Assembly (NCBI GenBank): GCA_964019415.1
Contig: OZ025870.1
Coordinates: 3,450,408 to 3,514,407, forward strand
Length of the DNA: 64,000 bases
Source: Ianthella basta
Taxonomy: Eukaryota > Porifera > Demospongiae > Verongiida > Ianthellidae
Direction of reading: 5' to 3'
Below are positions 39,001-52,291 of the stretch, piece by piece. The notes below the pieces were generated by a model. It did no database searches. It worked only from the letters and a program-made list of their open reading frames with translations, and was not told the DNA's origin. The stretch's first letter is position 1, and each line of letters starts with the position of its first letter. The translations under genes were made by a program, and so were the position numbers.

Positions 39001-42000
39001 AGATATGACAAGGTAAGATTTGGTAAGATTAGGCAAGATATGACAAGGTAAGATCTGGCAAGATATGACAAGGTAAGATTTGGCAAGATATGACAAGGTA
39101 AGATTTGGCAAGATTTAGCAAGATATGACAAGGTAAGATTAAGCAAGATTAGGCAAGATATGACAAGGTAAGATTTGGCAAGATTAGGCAAGATATGACA
39201 AGGTAAGATTAGGCAACATTAGGCAAGATATGACAAGATAAGATTTGGCAAGATTTAGCAAGATATGACAAGGTAAGATTAGGCAAGATTAAGCAAGATA
39301 TGAGAAGGTAAGATTTGGCAAGATTAGGCAAGATATGACAAGGTAAGATTTGGCAAGATTTGGCAAGATATGACAAGGTAAGATTTGGCAAGAATTGGCA
39401 AGATATGACAAGGTAAGATTAAGCAAGATTTGGCAAGACTTGACAAGGTAAGATTAAGCAAGATTTGGCAAAATATGATGAGGTAAGATTAAGCAAGATT
39501 TGGCAAGATATGACAAGGTAAGATTTGGCAAGATTAGGCAAAATATAAGAAGGTAAGATTTGGCAAGATTAGGCAAGATATGACAAGGCAAGATTTGGCA
39601 AGATTTGGCAAGATATGACAAGGTAAGATTTGGCAAGATTTGGCAAGATATGACAAGGTAAGATTAGGCCAGATAAGGCAAGATATGACAAGGTAAGATT
39701 TGACAAGATTAGGCAAGATATGACAAGGTAAGATCTGGCAAGATATGACAAGGTAAGATTTGGAAAAATTAGGCAAGATATGACTAGGTAAGATCTGGCG
39801 ATATATGACAAGGTAAGATTCTGGTAAGATTAGGTAAGATATGACAAGGTAAGATCTGGCAAGATATGACAAGGTAAGATTTGGCAAGATTTGGCAAGAT
39901 ATGACAAGGTAGGATTAAGCAAGATTTGGCAAGGTATTGCAAGATATGACAAGGTAAGATTTGGCAAAATTTGGCAAGATATTGCAAGGTAAGATTTGGC
40001 AAGATTTGGCAAGATATGACAAGGTAAGATTAAGCAAGATTAAGCAAGATATGACAAGGTAAGAATCGGCAAGATTTGGCAAGATATGACAAGGTAAGAT
40101 TTGGCAAGATTAGGCAAGATATGACAAGGTAAGATCTGGTAAGATATGACGAGGTATGATCTGGCAAGATATGACAAGGTAAGATCTGGCAAGATTAGGC
40201 AAGATATGACAAGGTAAGATTTGGCAAGAATTGGCAAGATATGACAAGGTAAGATTAAGCAAGATTTGGCAAGACTTGACAAGGTAAGATTAAGCAAGAT
40301 TTGGCAAGATATGATGAGGTAAGATTAAGCAAGATTTGGCAAGATATGACAAGGTAAGATTTGGCAAGATTAGGCAAAATATAAGAAGGTAAGATTTGGC
40401 AAGATTAGGGAAGATATGACAAGGTAAGATTTGGTAAGATTTGGCAAGATATGACAAGGTAAGATTTGGCAAGATTAGGCAAGATATGACAAGGTAAGAT
40501 TTGGCAAGATTTGGCAAGATATGACAAGGTAAGATCTGCATGGCAAGATTAGGCAAGATATGACAAGGTAAGATTAGGCAAGATTAGGCAACATGACAAG
40601 GTGAGATTAAGCAAGATTTGGCAAGATATGACAAGGTAAGATTAAGCAAGATTTGGCAAGATATGAAAAGGTAAGATTTGGCAAGATTTGGCAACATATG
40701 ACGAGGTAAGATTAGGCCAGATAAGGCAAGATATGACAAGGTAAGATTTGACAAGATTAGGCAAGATATGACAAGGTAAGATCTGGCAAGATATGACAAG
40801 GTAAGATTTGGAAAGATTAGGCAAGATATGACTAGGTAAGATCTGGCGATATATGACAAGGTAAGATTCTGGTAAGATTAGGTAAGATATGACAAGGTAA
40901 GATCTGGCAAGATATGACAAGGTAAGATCTGGCAAGATATGACAAGGTAAGATTTGGCAAGATTTGGCAAGATATGACAAGGTAGGATTAAGCAAGATTT
41001 GGCAAGATATGACAAGGTAAGATTCGGCAAGATTTGGCAAGATATGACAAGGTAAGATTTGGCAAAATTTGGCAAGATATTGCAAGGTAAGATTTGGCAA
41101 GATTTGGCAAGATATGACAAGGTAAGATTAAGCAAGATTAGGCAAGATATGACAAGGTAAGATTCGGCAAGATTTGGCAAGATATGACAAGGTAAGATTT
41201 GGCAAGATTAGGCAAGATATGACAAGGTAAGATCTGGTAAGATATGACGAGGTATGATCTGGCAAGATATGACAAGGTAAGATCTGGCAAGATTAGGCAA
41301 GATATGACTAGGTAAGATCTTGCAAAATTTGGCAAGATCTGACGAGGTATGATGTGGCAAGATATGATGAGGTAAGATTTGGCAAGATAAGGCAAGATTA
41401 GGCAAGATATGGCAAGGTAGGATTAGGCAAGATTTGGCAAGATATGACAAGGCAAGATCTGGCAAGATATGACAAGGTAAGATCTGGCAAGATTAGGCAA
41501 GATATGACAAGGTATGATCTGGCAAGATATGATGAGGTAAGATCTGGCAAGATAAGACAAGGTAAGATCTGGCAAGATTAGGCAAGATATGACAAGGTAA
41601 GATCTGGCAAGATATGACGAGGTAAGATTAGGCTAGATTAGGCAAGATATGACAAGGTAAGATTAAGCAAGAATTGGTAAGATATGACATGGTAAGATTG
41701 GGCTAGATTTGGCAAGTTATGACAGGGTAAGATTAGGCAAGATTAGGCAAGTTATGACAAGGTAAGATTAAACAAGATTTGGTTAGATATGACTAGGTAA
41801 ACTTAAACAACATTAGGCAAGATATGACAAGGTAAGATTTGGCAAGATATGACAAAGTAAGATTAAGAAAGATTTGGCAAGATATGAGAAGGTAAGATTT
41901 GGCAAGATTTGGCAAGATATGACAAGGTAAGATTAAGCAAGATTTGGCATGATATGACGAGGTAAGGTTTGGCAAGATTTGGCAAGATATGACAAGGTAA

Positions 42001-45000
42001 GATCTGGCAAGATTAGGCAAGATATGACAAGGTAAGATCTGGCAACATATGACGAGGTATTATCTGGCAAGATATGACAGGGTAAGATCTGGCAAGATTA
42101 GGCAAGATATGACTAGGCAAGATCTTGCAAGATTAGGCAAGATATGACAAGGTAAGATCTGGTAAGATATGACGAGGTATGATCTGGCAAGATATCACAA
42201 GGTAAGATCTGGCAAGATTAGGCAAGATATGACTAGGTAAGATCTTGCAAGATTTGGCAAGATCTGACGAGGTATGATCTGGCAAGATATGATGAGGTAA
42301 GATTTAGCAAGATTAGGCAAGATTAGGCAAGATATGACAAGGTAGGATTAGGCAAGATTTGGCAAGATATGACAAGGCAAGATCTGGCAAGATATGACAA
42401 AGTAAGATTAAGAAATATTTGGCAAGATATAAGAAGGTAAGATTTGGCAAGATTTGGCAAGATATGACAAGGTAAGAATACGCAAGATTTGGCAAGATAT
42501 GACGAGGTAAGATTTGGCAAGATTTGGCAAGATATGACAAGGTAAGATCTGGCAAGATTAGGCAAGATATGACAAGGTAAGATCTGGCAAGATATGATGA
42601 GGTATGATCTGGCAAGATATGACAGGGTAAGATCTGGCAAGATTAGGCAAGATATGACTAGGTAAGATCTTGCAAGATTTGGCAAGATATGATGAGGTAA
42701 GATTTGGCAAGATTAGGCAAGATTAGGCAAAATATGACAAGGTCAGATTAGGCAAGATTTGGCAAGATATGACAAGGTTAAATCTTGCAAGATATGACCA
42801 GGTAAGATTTGGCAAGATCTGGCAAGATATGAGGAGGTACGTATGATCTGGCAAGATATGACGAGGTGAGATTAGGCAAGATATGACAAGGTAAGATCTG
42901 GCAAGATTAGGCAAGATATGACAAGGTAAGATCTGGCAAGATATGACAAGGTAAGATTTGGCAACATTTGGCAAGATGTGACGAGGTATATGATCTGGCA
43001 AGATATGACAAGGTAAGATTTGGCAAGATTAGGCAAGATATGACAAGGTAAGATCTGGCAAGATTAGGCAAGATATGACATGGTAAGATCTGGCAAGATA
43101 TGACAAGGTAAGATCTGGCAAGATTTGACAAGGAAAGATTAGGCAAGATATGACAAGGTAAGATCTGGCAAGATATGACAAGGTAAGATTTGGCAACATT
43201 TGGCAAGATGTGACGAGGTATCTGATCTGGCAAGATATGACAAGGTAAGATTTGGCAAGATTTGGCAAGATATGACAAGGTAAGATCTGGCAAGATTAGG
43301 CAAGATATGACATGGTAAGATCTGGCAAGATATGACAAGGTAAGATCTGGCAAGATTTGACAAGGAAAGATTAGGCAAGATATGACAAGGTAAGATCTGG
43401 CAAGATTAGGCAAGATATGACAAGATAGGATTAAGCAAGATTTGGCAAGGTATTGAAGGTACGATTTTGAAAGATTTTGCAAGATATGACAAGGTAAGAT
43501 TTGGCAAATCTTGGCAAGATATTGCAAGGTAAGATTTGGCAAGATTTGGCAAGATAAGACAAGGTAAGATTAAGCAAGATTAGGCAAAATATGACAAGGT
43601 AAGATTCGGCAAGATTTGGCAAGATATGACAAGGTAAGATCTGGCAAGATTAGGCAAGATATGACAAGGTAAGATTTGGCAAAATTTGGCAAGATATTAC
43701 AAGGTAAGATTTGGCAAGATTAGGCAAGTTATGACAAGGTAAGATTTGGCAAGATTAGGCAAGTTATGACAAGGTAAGATTAAGCAAAATTTGGCATGAT
43801 ATGACAAGGTAAGATTTAGCAAGATTTGGCAAGGTAAGATCTGGCAAGATACGACAAGGTAATATTAGGCAAGATATGGCAAGGTAAGATCTAGCAAGAT
43901 TAGGCAAGATATGACAAGGTAAGATTAAGCTAGATTTGGCAAGGTATTGAAGGTAAGATTTGGCAAGATTTTGCAAGATATGACAAGGTACGATTAGGCA
44001 AGATTAGGCAAGATATGACAAGGTAAGATTTGGCAAAATTTTGCAAGATATTGCAAGGTAAGATTTGGCAAGATTAGGCAAGTTATGACAAGGTAAGATT
44101 AAGCAAGATTTGGCATGATATGACAAGGTAAGATTTGGCAAGATTTGGCAAGATATGACAAAGTATGATCTGGCAAGATATGACGAGGTAAGATCTGGCA
44201 AGATATGACAAGGTAAGATTAGGCATGATATGACAAGGTAAGATCTGGCAAGATTAGGCAAGATATGGCAAGATATGACAAGGTAAGATTTGGCAAGATT
44301 AGGCAAGATATGACAAGGTAAGATTAGGCAAGATTAGGCAAGATATGACAAGGTAAGATTTGGCCAGATTTGGCAAGGTAAGATCAGGCAAGATACGACA
44401 AGGTAAGATTAGGCAAGTTATGGCAAGGTAAGATCTAGCAAGATTAGGCAAGATATGACAAGGTAAGATTAAGCTAGATTTGTCAAGGTATTGAAGTTAA
44501 GATTTGGCAAGATTTTGCAAGATATGACAAGGTACGATTAGGCAAGATTAGGCAAGATATGACAAGGTAAGATTTGGCAAAATTTTGCGAGATATTACAA
44601 GTTAAGATTTGGCAAGATTAGGCAAGTTATGACAAAGTAAGATTAAGCAAGATTTGGCATGATATGACAAGGTAAGATTTGGCAAGATTTGGCAAGATAT
44701 GACAAGGTATGATCTGGCAAGATATGACGAGGTAAGATCTGGCAAGATATGACAAGGTAAGATTTGGTAAGATTAGGCAAGATATGACAAGGTAAGATCT
44801 GGCAAGATATGACAAGGTAAGATTTGGCAAGATATGACAAGGTAAGATTTGGCAAGATTTAGCAAGATATGACAAGGTAAGATTAAGCAAGATTAGGCAA
44901 GATATGACAAGGTAAGATTAAGCTAGATTTGGCAAGGTATGAAGGTAAGATTTGGCAAGATTTTGCAAGATATGACACGGTACGATTAGGCAAGAATAGG

Positions 45001-48000
45001 CAGGATATGACAAGGTAAGATTTGGCAAAATTTGGCAAGATATTACAAGGTAAGATTTGGCAAGATTAGGCAAGTTATGACAAGGTAAGATTAAGCAAGA
45101 TTTGGCATGATATGACAAGGTAAGATTTGGCAAGATTTGGCAAGATATGTCAAGGTAAGATCTGGCAAGATACGACAAGGTAAGATTAGGCAAGATATGA
45201 CAAGGTAAGATCTGGCAAGATTAGGCAAGATATGACATGGTAAGATTAAGCTAGATTTGGCAAGGTATTGAAGGTAAGATTTGGCAAGATTTTGCAAGAT
45301 ATGACAAGGTAAGATTTGGCAAAATTTGGCAAGATATTTACAAGGTAAGATTTGGCAAGATTTGGCAAGATATGACAAGTTAAGATTAAGCAAGATTAGG
45401 CAAGATATGACAAGGTAAGATTTGGCAAGATATGACAAGGTGAGATTTGGTAAGATTCGGCAAGATATGACAAGGTAAGATCTGGCAAGATATGATGAAG
45501 TATGATCTGGCAAGATTTGGCAAGATATCACAAGGTAAGATTAAGCAATAGTTGGCAAGATATGACAAGGTAAGATTAGGCAAGGTTAGGCAAGATATGA
45601 CAAGTTAAGATTAGGCAAGATTGGGCAAGATATGACAAGGTAAGATTAAGCAAGATTTGGCAAGATATGACATGGTAAGATTTGGCAAGATTTGGCAAGA
45701 TATGACATGGTAAGATTTGACAAGATTTGGCAAGATATGACAAAGTAAGATTTGGCAAGATTTGGCAAGATATGACAAGGTAAGATTTGGTAAGATTAGG
45801 CAAGATATGACGAGATATAATCTGGCAAGATATGGCGAGGTAAGATCTGGCAAGATATGACAAGGTAAAATCTGGCAAGATATGACAAGGTAAGATCAGG
45901 CAAAATTTTGCAAGATATTTTAAGGTAAGATTTGGCAAGATTAGGCAGGTTATGACAAGGTAAGATTAAGCAAGATTTGGCAAGTTATGACAAGGTAAGA
46001 TTTGGCAAGATTAGGCAAGATATGACGAGGTAAGATCTGGCAAGATATGACGAGGTAATATCTGGCAAGATATGACAAGGTATGATCTAGCAAGATATGA
46101 CAAGGCAAGATGTGGCAAGATTAGGCAAGATATGACAAGGTAAGATCTGGCAAGATATGATGAGGTACGATCTGGCTAGATAGGACGCGATAAGATTTGG
46201 CAATATTAGGCAAGATATGACAAGGTAAGATCTGGCAAGATATGACAAGATAAGATTTGGCAAGATTTGGCAAGATTAGGCAAGATATGCCAAGGTAAGA
46301 TTAGGCAGATATGACAAGGTAAAATTAGGCAAGATTAGGCAAGATATGACAAGGTAAGATTTGGCAAGATCTGGCAAGATACGACGAGGTATGATCTGGC
46401 AAGATATGACGAGGTAAGATCTGGCAAGATATGACGAGCTAAGATTAGGTAAGATATGACAAGGTAAGATCTGGCAAGATTAGGCAAGATATGACTAGGT
46501 AAGATCTGGCAAGATATGACAAGATAAGATTTGGCAAGATTTGGCGAGATTAGGCAAGATGTGACAAGGTAAGATTAGGCAGATATGACAAGGTAAGATT
46601 AGGCAAGATTGGGCAAGATATGACAAGATATATTTGGCAAGATTTGGTAAGATATAACAAGGTAAAATCTGGCAAGATATGACAAAGTATGATCTGGCAA
46701 GATATGACAAGGTAACATCTGGCAAGATATGACAAGGCAAGATTTGGCAAGATATGACAAGATATGACAAGGTAAAATCTGGCAAGATATGACGTGGTAA
46801 GATCTGGCAAGATACGATGAGGTAAGATCTGGCAAGAAATGACAAGGTAAGATCTGGCTAGATTAGGCAAGATATGACAAGGCAAGATTTGGCAAGATTT
46901 GGCAAGATATGACAAGGTAAAATCTGGCAAGATATGACGTGGTAAGATCTGGCAAGATATATATGATGAGGTAAGATCTGGCAAGATATGACAAGGTAAG
47001 ATCTGGCTAGATTAGGCAAGATATGACAAGGTATAATCTGGCAAGATATAACAATTTATGATCTGGCAAGATATGACGAGGTAAGATTTGGTAAGATTAG
47101 GCAAGATTAGGCAAGATATGAGAAGGTAAGATCTGGCAAGAAATGACAAGGTAAGATTAGGCAAGATATGAGAAGGTAAGATCTGGCAAGATATGACGAA
47201 GTTAGATTTGGCAAGATTTGGCAAGATATGACATGGTAAGATCTGGCAAGATATGACAAGGTAAGAACTGGCAAGATTAGGCAAGATATGACAAGGTAGA
47301 ATCTGGCAAGATATGACGAGGTATGATCTGGCAAGATATGATGAGGTAAAATCTGGCAAGATAGGACGAGGTAAGATTTGCCAAATTTAGGCAAGATTAG
47401 GCTAGATATGACAAGGTAAGATTAGGCAAGATTTGGCAAGATATGACAAGGTAAGATCTGGCAAGATATGACAAGGTAAGATTAGGCAAGACTAGGCAAG
47501 ATATGACAAGGTAAAATCTGGCAACATATGACATGGCAAGATTTGGCAAGATTTGGCAAGATATGACGAGGTATGATCTGGCAAGATATGATGAGGTAAG
47601 ATCTGGCAAGATATGACAAGGTAAGATTTGGCAAGATTAGGCAAGATATGAGAAGGTAAGATCTGGCAAGAAATGACAAGGTAAGATTAGGCAAGATATG
47701 AGAAGGTAAGATCTGGCAAGATATGACAAGGTTAGATTTGGCAAGATTTGGCAAGATATGACGAGGTAAGATCTGGCAAGATATGACAAGGTAAGAACTG
47801 GCAAGATTAGGCAAGATATGACAAGGTAGAATCTGGCAAGATATGACGAGGTATGATCTGGCAAGATATGACGAGGTAAAATCTGGCAAGATAGGACGAG
47901 GTAACATTTGGCAAGATTAGGCAAGATTAGGCTAGATATGACAAGGTAAGATTAGGCAAGATTAGGCAAGATATGACAAGGTAAGATCTGGCAAGATATG

Positions 48001-50683
48001 ACAAGGTAAGATTAGGCAAGACTAGGCAATATATGACAAGGTAAAATCTGGCAAGATATGACATGGTAAGAGTTGGCAAGATTTCGCAAGATATGACGAG
48101 GTATGATCTGGCAAGATATGATGAGGTAAGATCTGGCAAGATATGACAAGGTAAGATTTGGCAAGATTAGGCAAGATATGACAAGGTAAGATCTGGCAAG
48201 ATATGACACGGTAAGATCTGGCAAGATATGACAAGGTAAGATTTGACAAGATTTGGCAATATATGATGAGGTAAGATTTGGCAAGATTGGGCAAACTATG
48301 ACGAGGTATGATCTGGCAAGGTACGATGAGGTAAGATATGGCAAGATATGACAAGGTAAGATTTGGTAAGATTAGGCAAGATATGACAAGGTAAGATCTG
48401 GCAAGATATGACAAGGTAAGATCTGGCAAGATATGACAAGGTAAGATTTGACAAGATTTGGCAAGATATGATGAGGTATGATCTGGCAAGATTTGGCAAG
48501 ATATGACGAGGTAAGATTAGGCAAGATTAGGCAAGATATGACAAGGTTAGATCTGGCAAGATATGACGAGGTATGATCTGGCAAGATATGACAAGGTAAG
48601 ATCTGGCAAGATATGACAAGGTAAGATCTGGCAAGATTAGGCAAGATATGACAAGGTAAGATCTGGCAAGATATGACAAGGTAAGATTAGGCAAGATGAG
48701 GTAAGATATGACAAGGTAAGATCTGGCAAGATATGACAAGGTAAGATTTGGCAAGATTTGGCAAGATATAACAAGGCAAGATCTGACAAGATATGACGAG
48801 TTATGATCTGGCAAGATATGACAAGGTAAGATCTGGCAAGATATGACAAGGTAAGATCTGGCAAGATTAGGCAAGATATGACAAGGTAAGATCTGGCATG
48901 ATATGACAAGGTAAGATTAGGTAAGATGAGGCAAGATATGACAAGGTAAGATCTGGCAAGATATGACAAGGTAAGATTTGGCAAGATTTGGCAAGATATG
49001 ACGAGGTAAGATCTGGCAAGATATGACAAGGTAAGATTTGGCAACATTAGGCAAGATATGACAAGGTAAGATCTGGCAAGATTAGGCAAGATATGACAAG
49101 GTAAGATCTGGCAAGATATGACAAGGTAAGATTAGGCAAGATGAGGTAAGATATGACAAGGTAAGATCTGGCAAGATATGACAAGGTAAGATTTGGCAAG
49201 ATTTGGCAAGATATGACAAGGTAAGATCTGGCATGATATGAAGAGGTATGATCTGGCAAGATATGACAAGGTAAGATCTGGCAAGATTAGGCAAGATATG
49301 ACAAGGTAAGATCTGGCAAGATATGACAAGGTAAGATTTGGCAAGATTTGGCAAGATATGACGAGATAAGATCTGGCAAGATATGACAAGGTAAGATTTT
49401 GCAACATTAGGCAAGATATGACAAGGTAAGATCTGGCAAGATATGACAAGGTAAGATCTGGCAAGATATGACAAGGTAACATCTGGCAAGATATGACAAG
49501 GTAAGATTTGGCAAGATTTGGCAAGATATGACGAGGTAAAATCTGGCAAGATATGACAAGGTAAGATTTGGAAAGATATGACGAGGTAAGATCTGGCAAG
49601 ATATTCCGAGGTATGATCTGGCAAGATATGACAAGGTAAGATCTGGCAAGATATGACAAGGTAAGATCTGGCAAGATTAGGCAAGATATGACAAGGTAAG
49701 ATCTGGCAAGATATGACAAGGTAAGATTAGGCAAGATGAGGTAAGATATGACAAGGTAAGATCTGGCAAGATATGACAAGGTAAGATTTGGCAAGATTTG
49801 GCAAGATATGACAAGGTAAGATCTGGCAAGATATGATGAGGTATGATCTGGCAAGATATGACAAGGTAAGATCTGGCAAGATTAGGCAAGATATGACAAG
49901 GTAAGATCTGGCAAGATATGACAAGGTAAGATTTGGCAAGATTTGGCAAGATATGACGAGATAAGATCTGGCAAGATATGACAAGGTAAGATTTTGCAAC
50001 ATTAGGCAAGATATGACAAGGTAAGATCTGGCAAGATATGACAAGGTAAGATCTGGCAAGATATGACAAGGTAACATCTGGCAAGATATGACAAGGTAAC
50101 ATCTGGCAAGATATGACAAGGTAAGATTTGGCAAGATTTGGCAAGATATGACGAGGTAAGATCTGGCAAGATATGACAAGGTAAGATTTGGAAAGATATG
50201 ACGAGGTAAGATCTGGCAAGATATTCCGAGGTATGATCTGGCAAGATATGACAAGGTAAGATCTGGCAAGATTAGGCAAGATATGACAAGGTAAGATCTG
50301 GCAAGATATGACAAGGTAAGATCTGGAAGATACGACAGATAAGATCTGGCAAGATATGACGAGGTAAGATCTGGCAAGATATAACAAGATAAGATCTGGC
50401 AAGATTTAGCAAGATATGACTAGGTAAGATCTGGCAAGATTAGGCAAGATATGACAAGGTAAGATTTGGCAAGATATGACGAGGTATGATCTGGCAAGAT
50501 ATGATGAGGTAAGATCTGGCAAGATATGATGAGGTAAGATTTGGCAAGATTAGGCAAGATTAGGCAAGATATGACGAGGTAAGATCTGGCAAGATAAGAC
50601 GAGGTAAGATTTGGCAAGATTAGGCAAGATTAGACAAGATTAGGCAAGATATGACAAGGTAAGATTTGGCAGGATATAAGGTA
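33034..50683. repeat. 35-bp satellite array, segment 4
   Basis: Same satellite, with a compositional drift. From about 41.4 kb, and strongly in 46-50.6 kb, 25-bp units with GATCTGG dominate, alternating with 35-bp units. 45-bp units with a doubled middle decamer occur (for example near 50539-50583). Duplicated blocks: about 1015 bp (39569 and 40584), 530 bp (47107/47637 and 47397/47927) and 596 bp (ATTTTGCAACATT at 49397 and 49993). A block with GATTAAGCTAG...GGTATTGAAGG recurs near 43923, 44466, 44908 and 45246. No gene is seen. Confidence 0.98.
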
Positions 50684-50693
50684 ATGGGGCAGA

Positions 50694-51650
50694 AGTGAAG
50701 TTCATTGGGGCACCAGATACAAAATGTTTGCAGGGGATGCCGCATTTCCCGGTGAAGTTCACTGGGGCACCAGATGCCCAATGTTTGCAGGGGATGCCGT
50801 ATTCCCCGGTGAAGTTCATTGGGGCACCAGATGCCCAATGTTTGCAGGGGATGCCGTATTCCCCAGTGAAGTTCACTGGGGCACCAGATGCCAAATGTTT
50901 GCAGGGGATGCTGTATTCCTCAGTGAAGTTCACAGGGGAACCAGATGCAAAATGTTTGCAGGGGATGCCGTATTCCTCGGTAAGTTCATTGGGGCACCAG
51001 ATGCCCAATGTTTGCAGGGGATGCCGTATTCCCCAATGAACTTCACTGGGGCACCAGATGCCCAATGTTTGCAGGGGATGCCGTATTACTCAGTGAAGTT
51101 CACAGGGGAACCAGATGCAAAATGTTTGCAGAGGATGCCGTATTCCCCGGTGAAGTTCATTGGGGCACCAGATGCCCACTGTTTGCAGGGGATGCCGTAT
51201 TCCCCGGTGAAGTTCACTGGGGCACCAGATGCCCAATGTTTGCAGGGGATGCTGTATTTCCCGGTGAAGTTCACTGAGGCACCAGATGCAAAATGTTTGC
51301 AGGGAATGCCGTATTCCCCAATGAACTTCACTGTGGCACCAGATGCCCAATGTTTGCAGGGGATGCCGTATTACTCAGTGAAGTTCACAGGGGAACCAGA
51401 TGCAAAATGTTTGCAGAGGACGCCGTATTCCCCGGTGAAGTTCATTGGGGCACCAGATGCCCAATGTTTGCAAGGGATGCTGTATTTCCGGTGAAGTTCA
51501 CTGAGGCACCAGATGCAAAATATTTGCAGGGAATGCAGTATTCCCCGGTGAAGTTCACTGGGGCACAAGATGCAAAATGTTTGCAGGGGATGCCGTATTC
51601 CCCAGTGAAGTTCACTGGAGCACCAGATGCAAAATGTTTGCAGGGGACAT
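50694..51650. repeat. 57-bp minisatellite array A
   Basis: About 17 tandem copies of a 57-bp unit. Because 57 is divisible by 3, each frame repeats every 19 codons, for example MPYSPVKFTGAPDAQCLQG on the plus strand. Several frames on both strands are open, the longest 256 codons at 50724-51494. Variant copies with GGGGAACCAGATGCAAAATG alternate with the standard GCACCAGATGCCCAATG. No promoter, signal peptide or splice context supports translation. It starts right after the satellite ends and still lies inside the HYDIN intron. The same unit recurs at 61494-61981. Confidence 0.95.
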
Positions 51651-52082
51651 GATTCTGCGGCGACGATTCCTAACAGCAATCCCCATTCCATGGCAATGCA
51701 TTTACTGAAGAGAAGAATCGTTCTGTACAGTACTGATTTCTTTAATGATATCTGCAATATCTAGCTACGTTGCACACCTGCCAGTAAGAGAGATTTTGCG
51801 ATTTGTTCTGTTTGGCTAGTTGTACCATGGCTACAAGCGTTACTAAATTGGAGAGACAGTTGTCGTCACACTTACAACAAGCATTGAGTTCAAGTGGTCT
51901 GAGTACTGGCGAAGAGAGGTCAGCTGTGTAGCTAGGCCATTTGGCCAACACCAAGGGGCATGTGATTGAGCATAGATGTACCGTAAATATTCTAAATAAA
52001 TAATCAAAAATCTAAAGTTCGCAAACTTTCAGTGATCTTGCCTTGACCCGCTCTAAAATTCGATTTATTGGCCGTCTCTAAT
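51651..52082. other. unique intronic stretch with one short plus-strand ORF
   Basis: No tandem repeat is visible here. At 51827-51931 (+) there is a 34-codon ATG-to-TAG frame starting MATSVTKLERQLSSHLQQAL and ending GEERSAV. Its Leu/Gln/Ser-rich helical look could be an N-terminal exon or chance, and I do not recognise it. An AT-rich run with TAAATAAATAAT follows at 51985-52005. Confidence 0.35.
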
Positions 52083-52122
52083 GTTTGGCAAATATGACTT
52101 AGGGTGGCAAGATTTGGCAAGG
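52083..52122. repeat. isolated degenerate satellite remnant
   Basis: A roughly 40-bp fragment reads TTTGGCAAATATGACTTAGG, then GTGGCAAGATTTGGCAAGG. This is two or three satellite decamers with lost bases, 1.4 kb beyond the array and about 190 bp from the HYDIN donor at 52315. It shows the satellite once reached, or was seeded, closer to this exon. Confidence 0.75.
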
Positions 52123-52229
52123 CACATACATGTACACACCTCACCTTGTCTGAAGTAGGTTCATACATACGTAGATATTCGTCTCACACTCACCTCCACA
52201 TCACCACATTCCAAGCTATATGCATACAT

Positions 52230-52291
52230 ACACACAGCCCACTCTCCACCAGTAACACCCACACACAGCCCACTCTCCACCAGTAACACCC
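52230..52291. repeat. 31-bp tandem duplication
   Basis: Two exact adjacent copies of a 31-bp CACACAGCCC...CAGTAACACCC unit at 52230-52260 and 52261-52291, in the first 90 bp of the giant intron. Confidence 0.9.

Noticed and set aside
3246-50617. Many minus-strand open frames of 60-241 codons with PNLAKSYLVISCQIL-like repeats
   Set aside because: They are the translation of the satellite, whose minus strand has no stop in any frame. Frames overlap one another, shift at every indel and have no gene signals.
3434-50683. CRISPR array (many short direct repeats)
   Set aside because: Units are directly adjacent without unique spacers and the sequence is eukaryotic with spliced genes. It is a satellite.
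50724-51494. 256-codon plus-strand frame in the 57-bp array as a real repeat protein
   Set aside because: Several other frames on both strands are equally open because the unit is a multiple of 3, and no start context, signal or splice evidence favours one.
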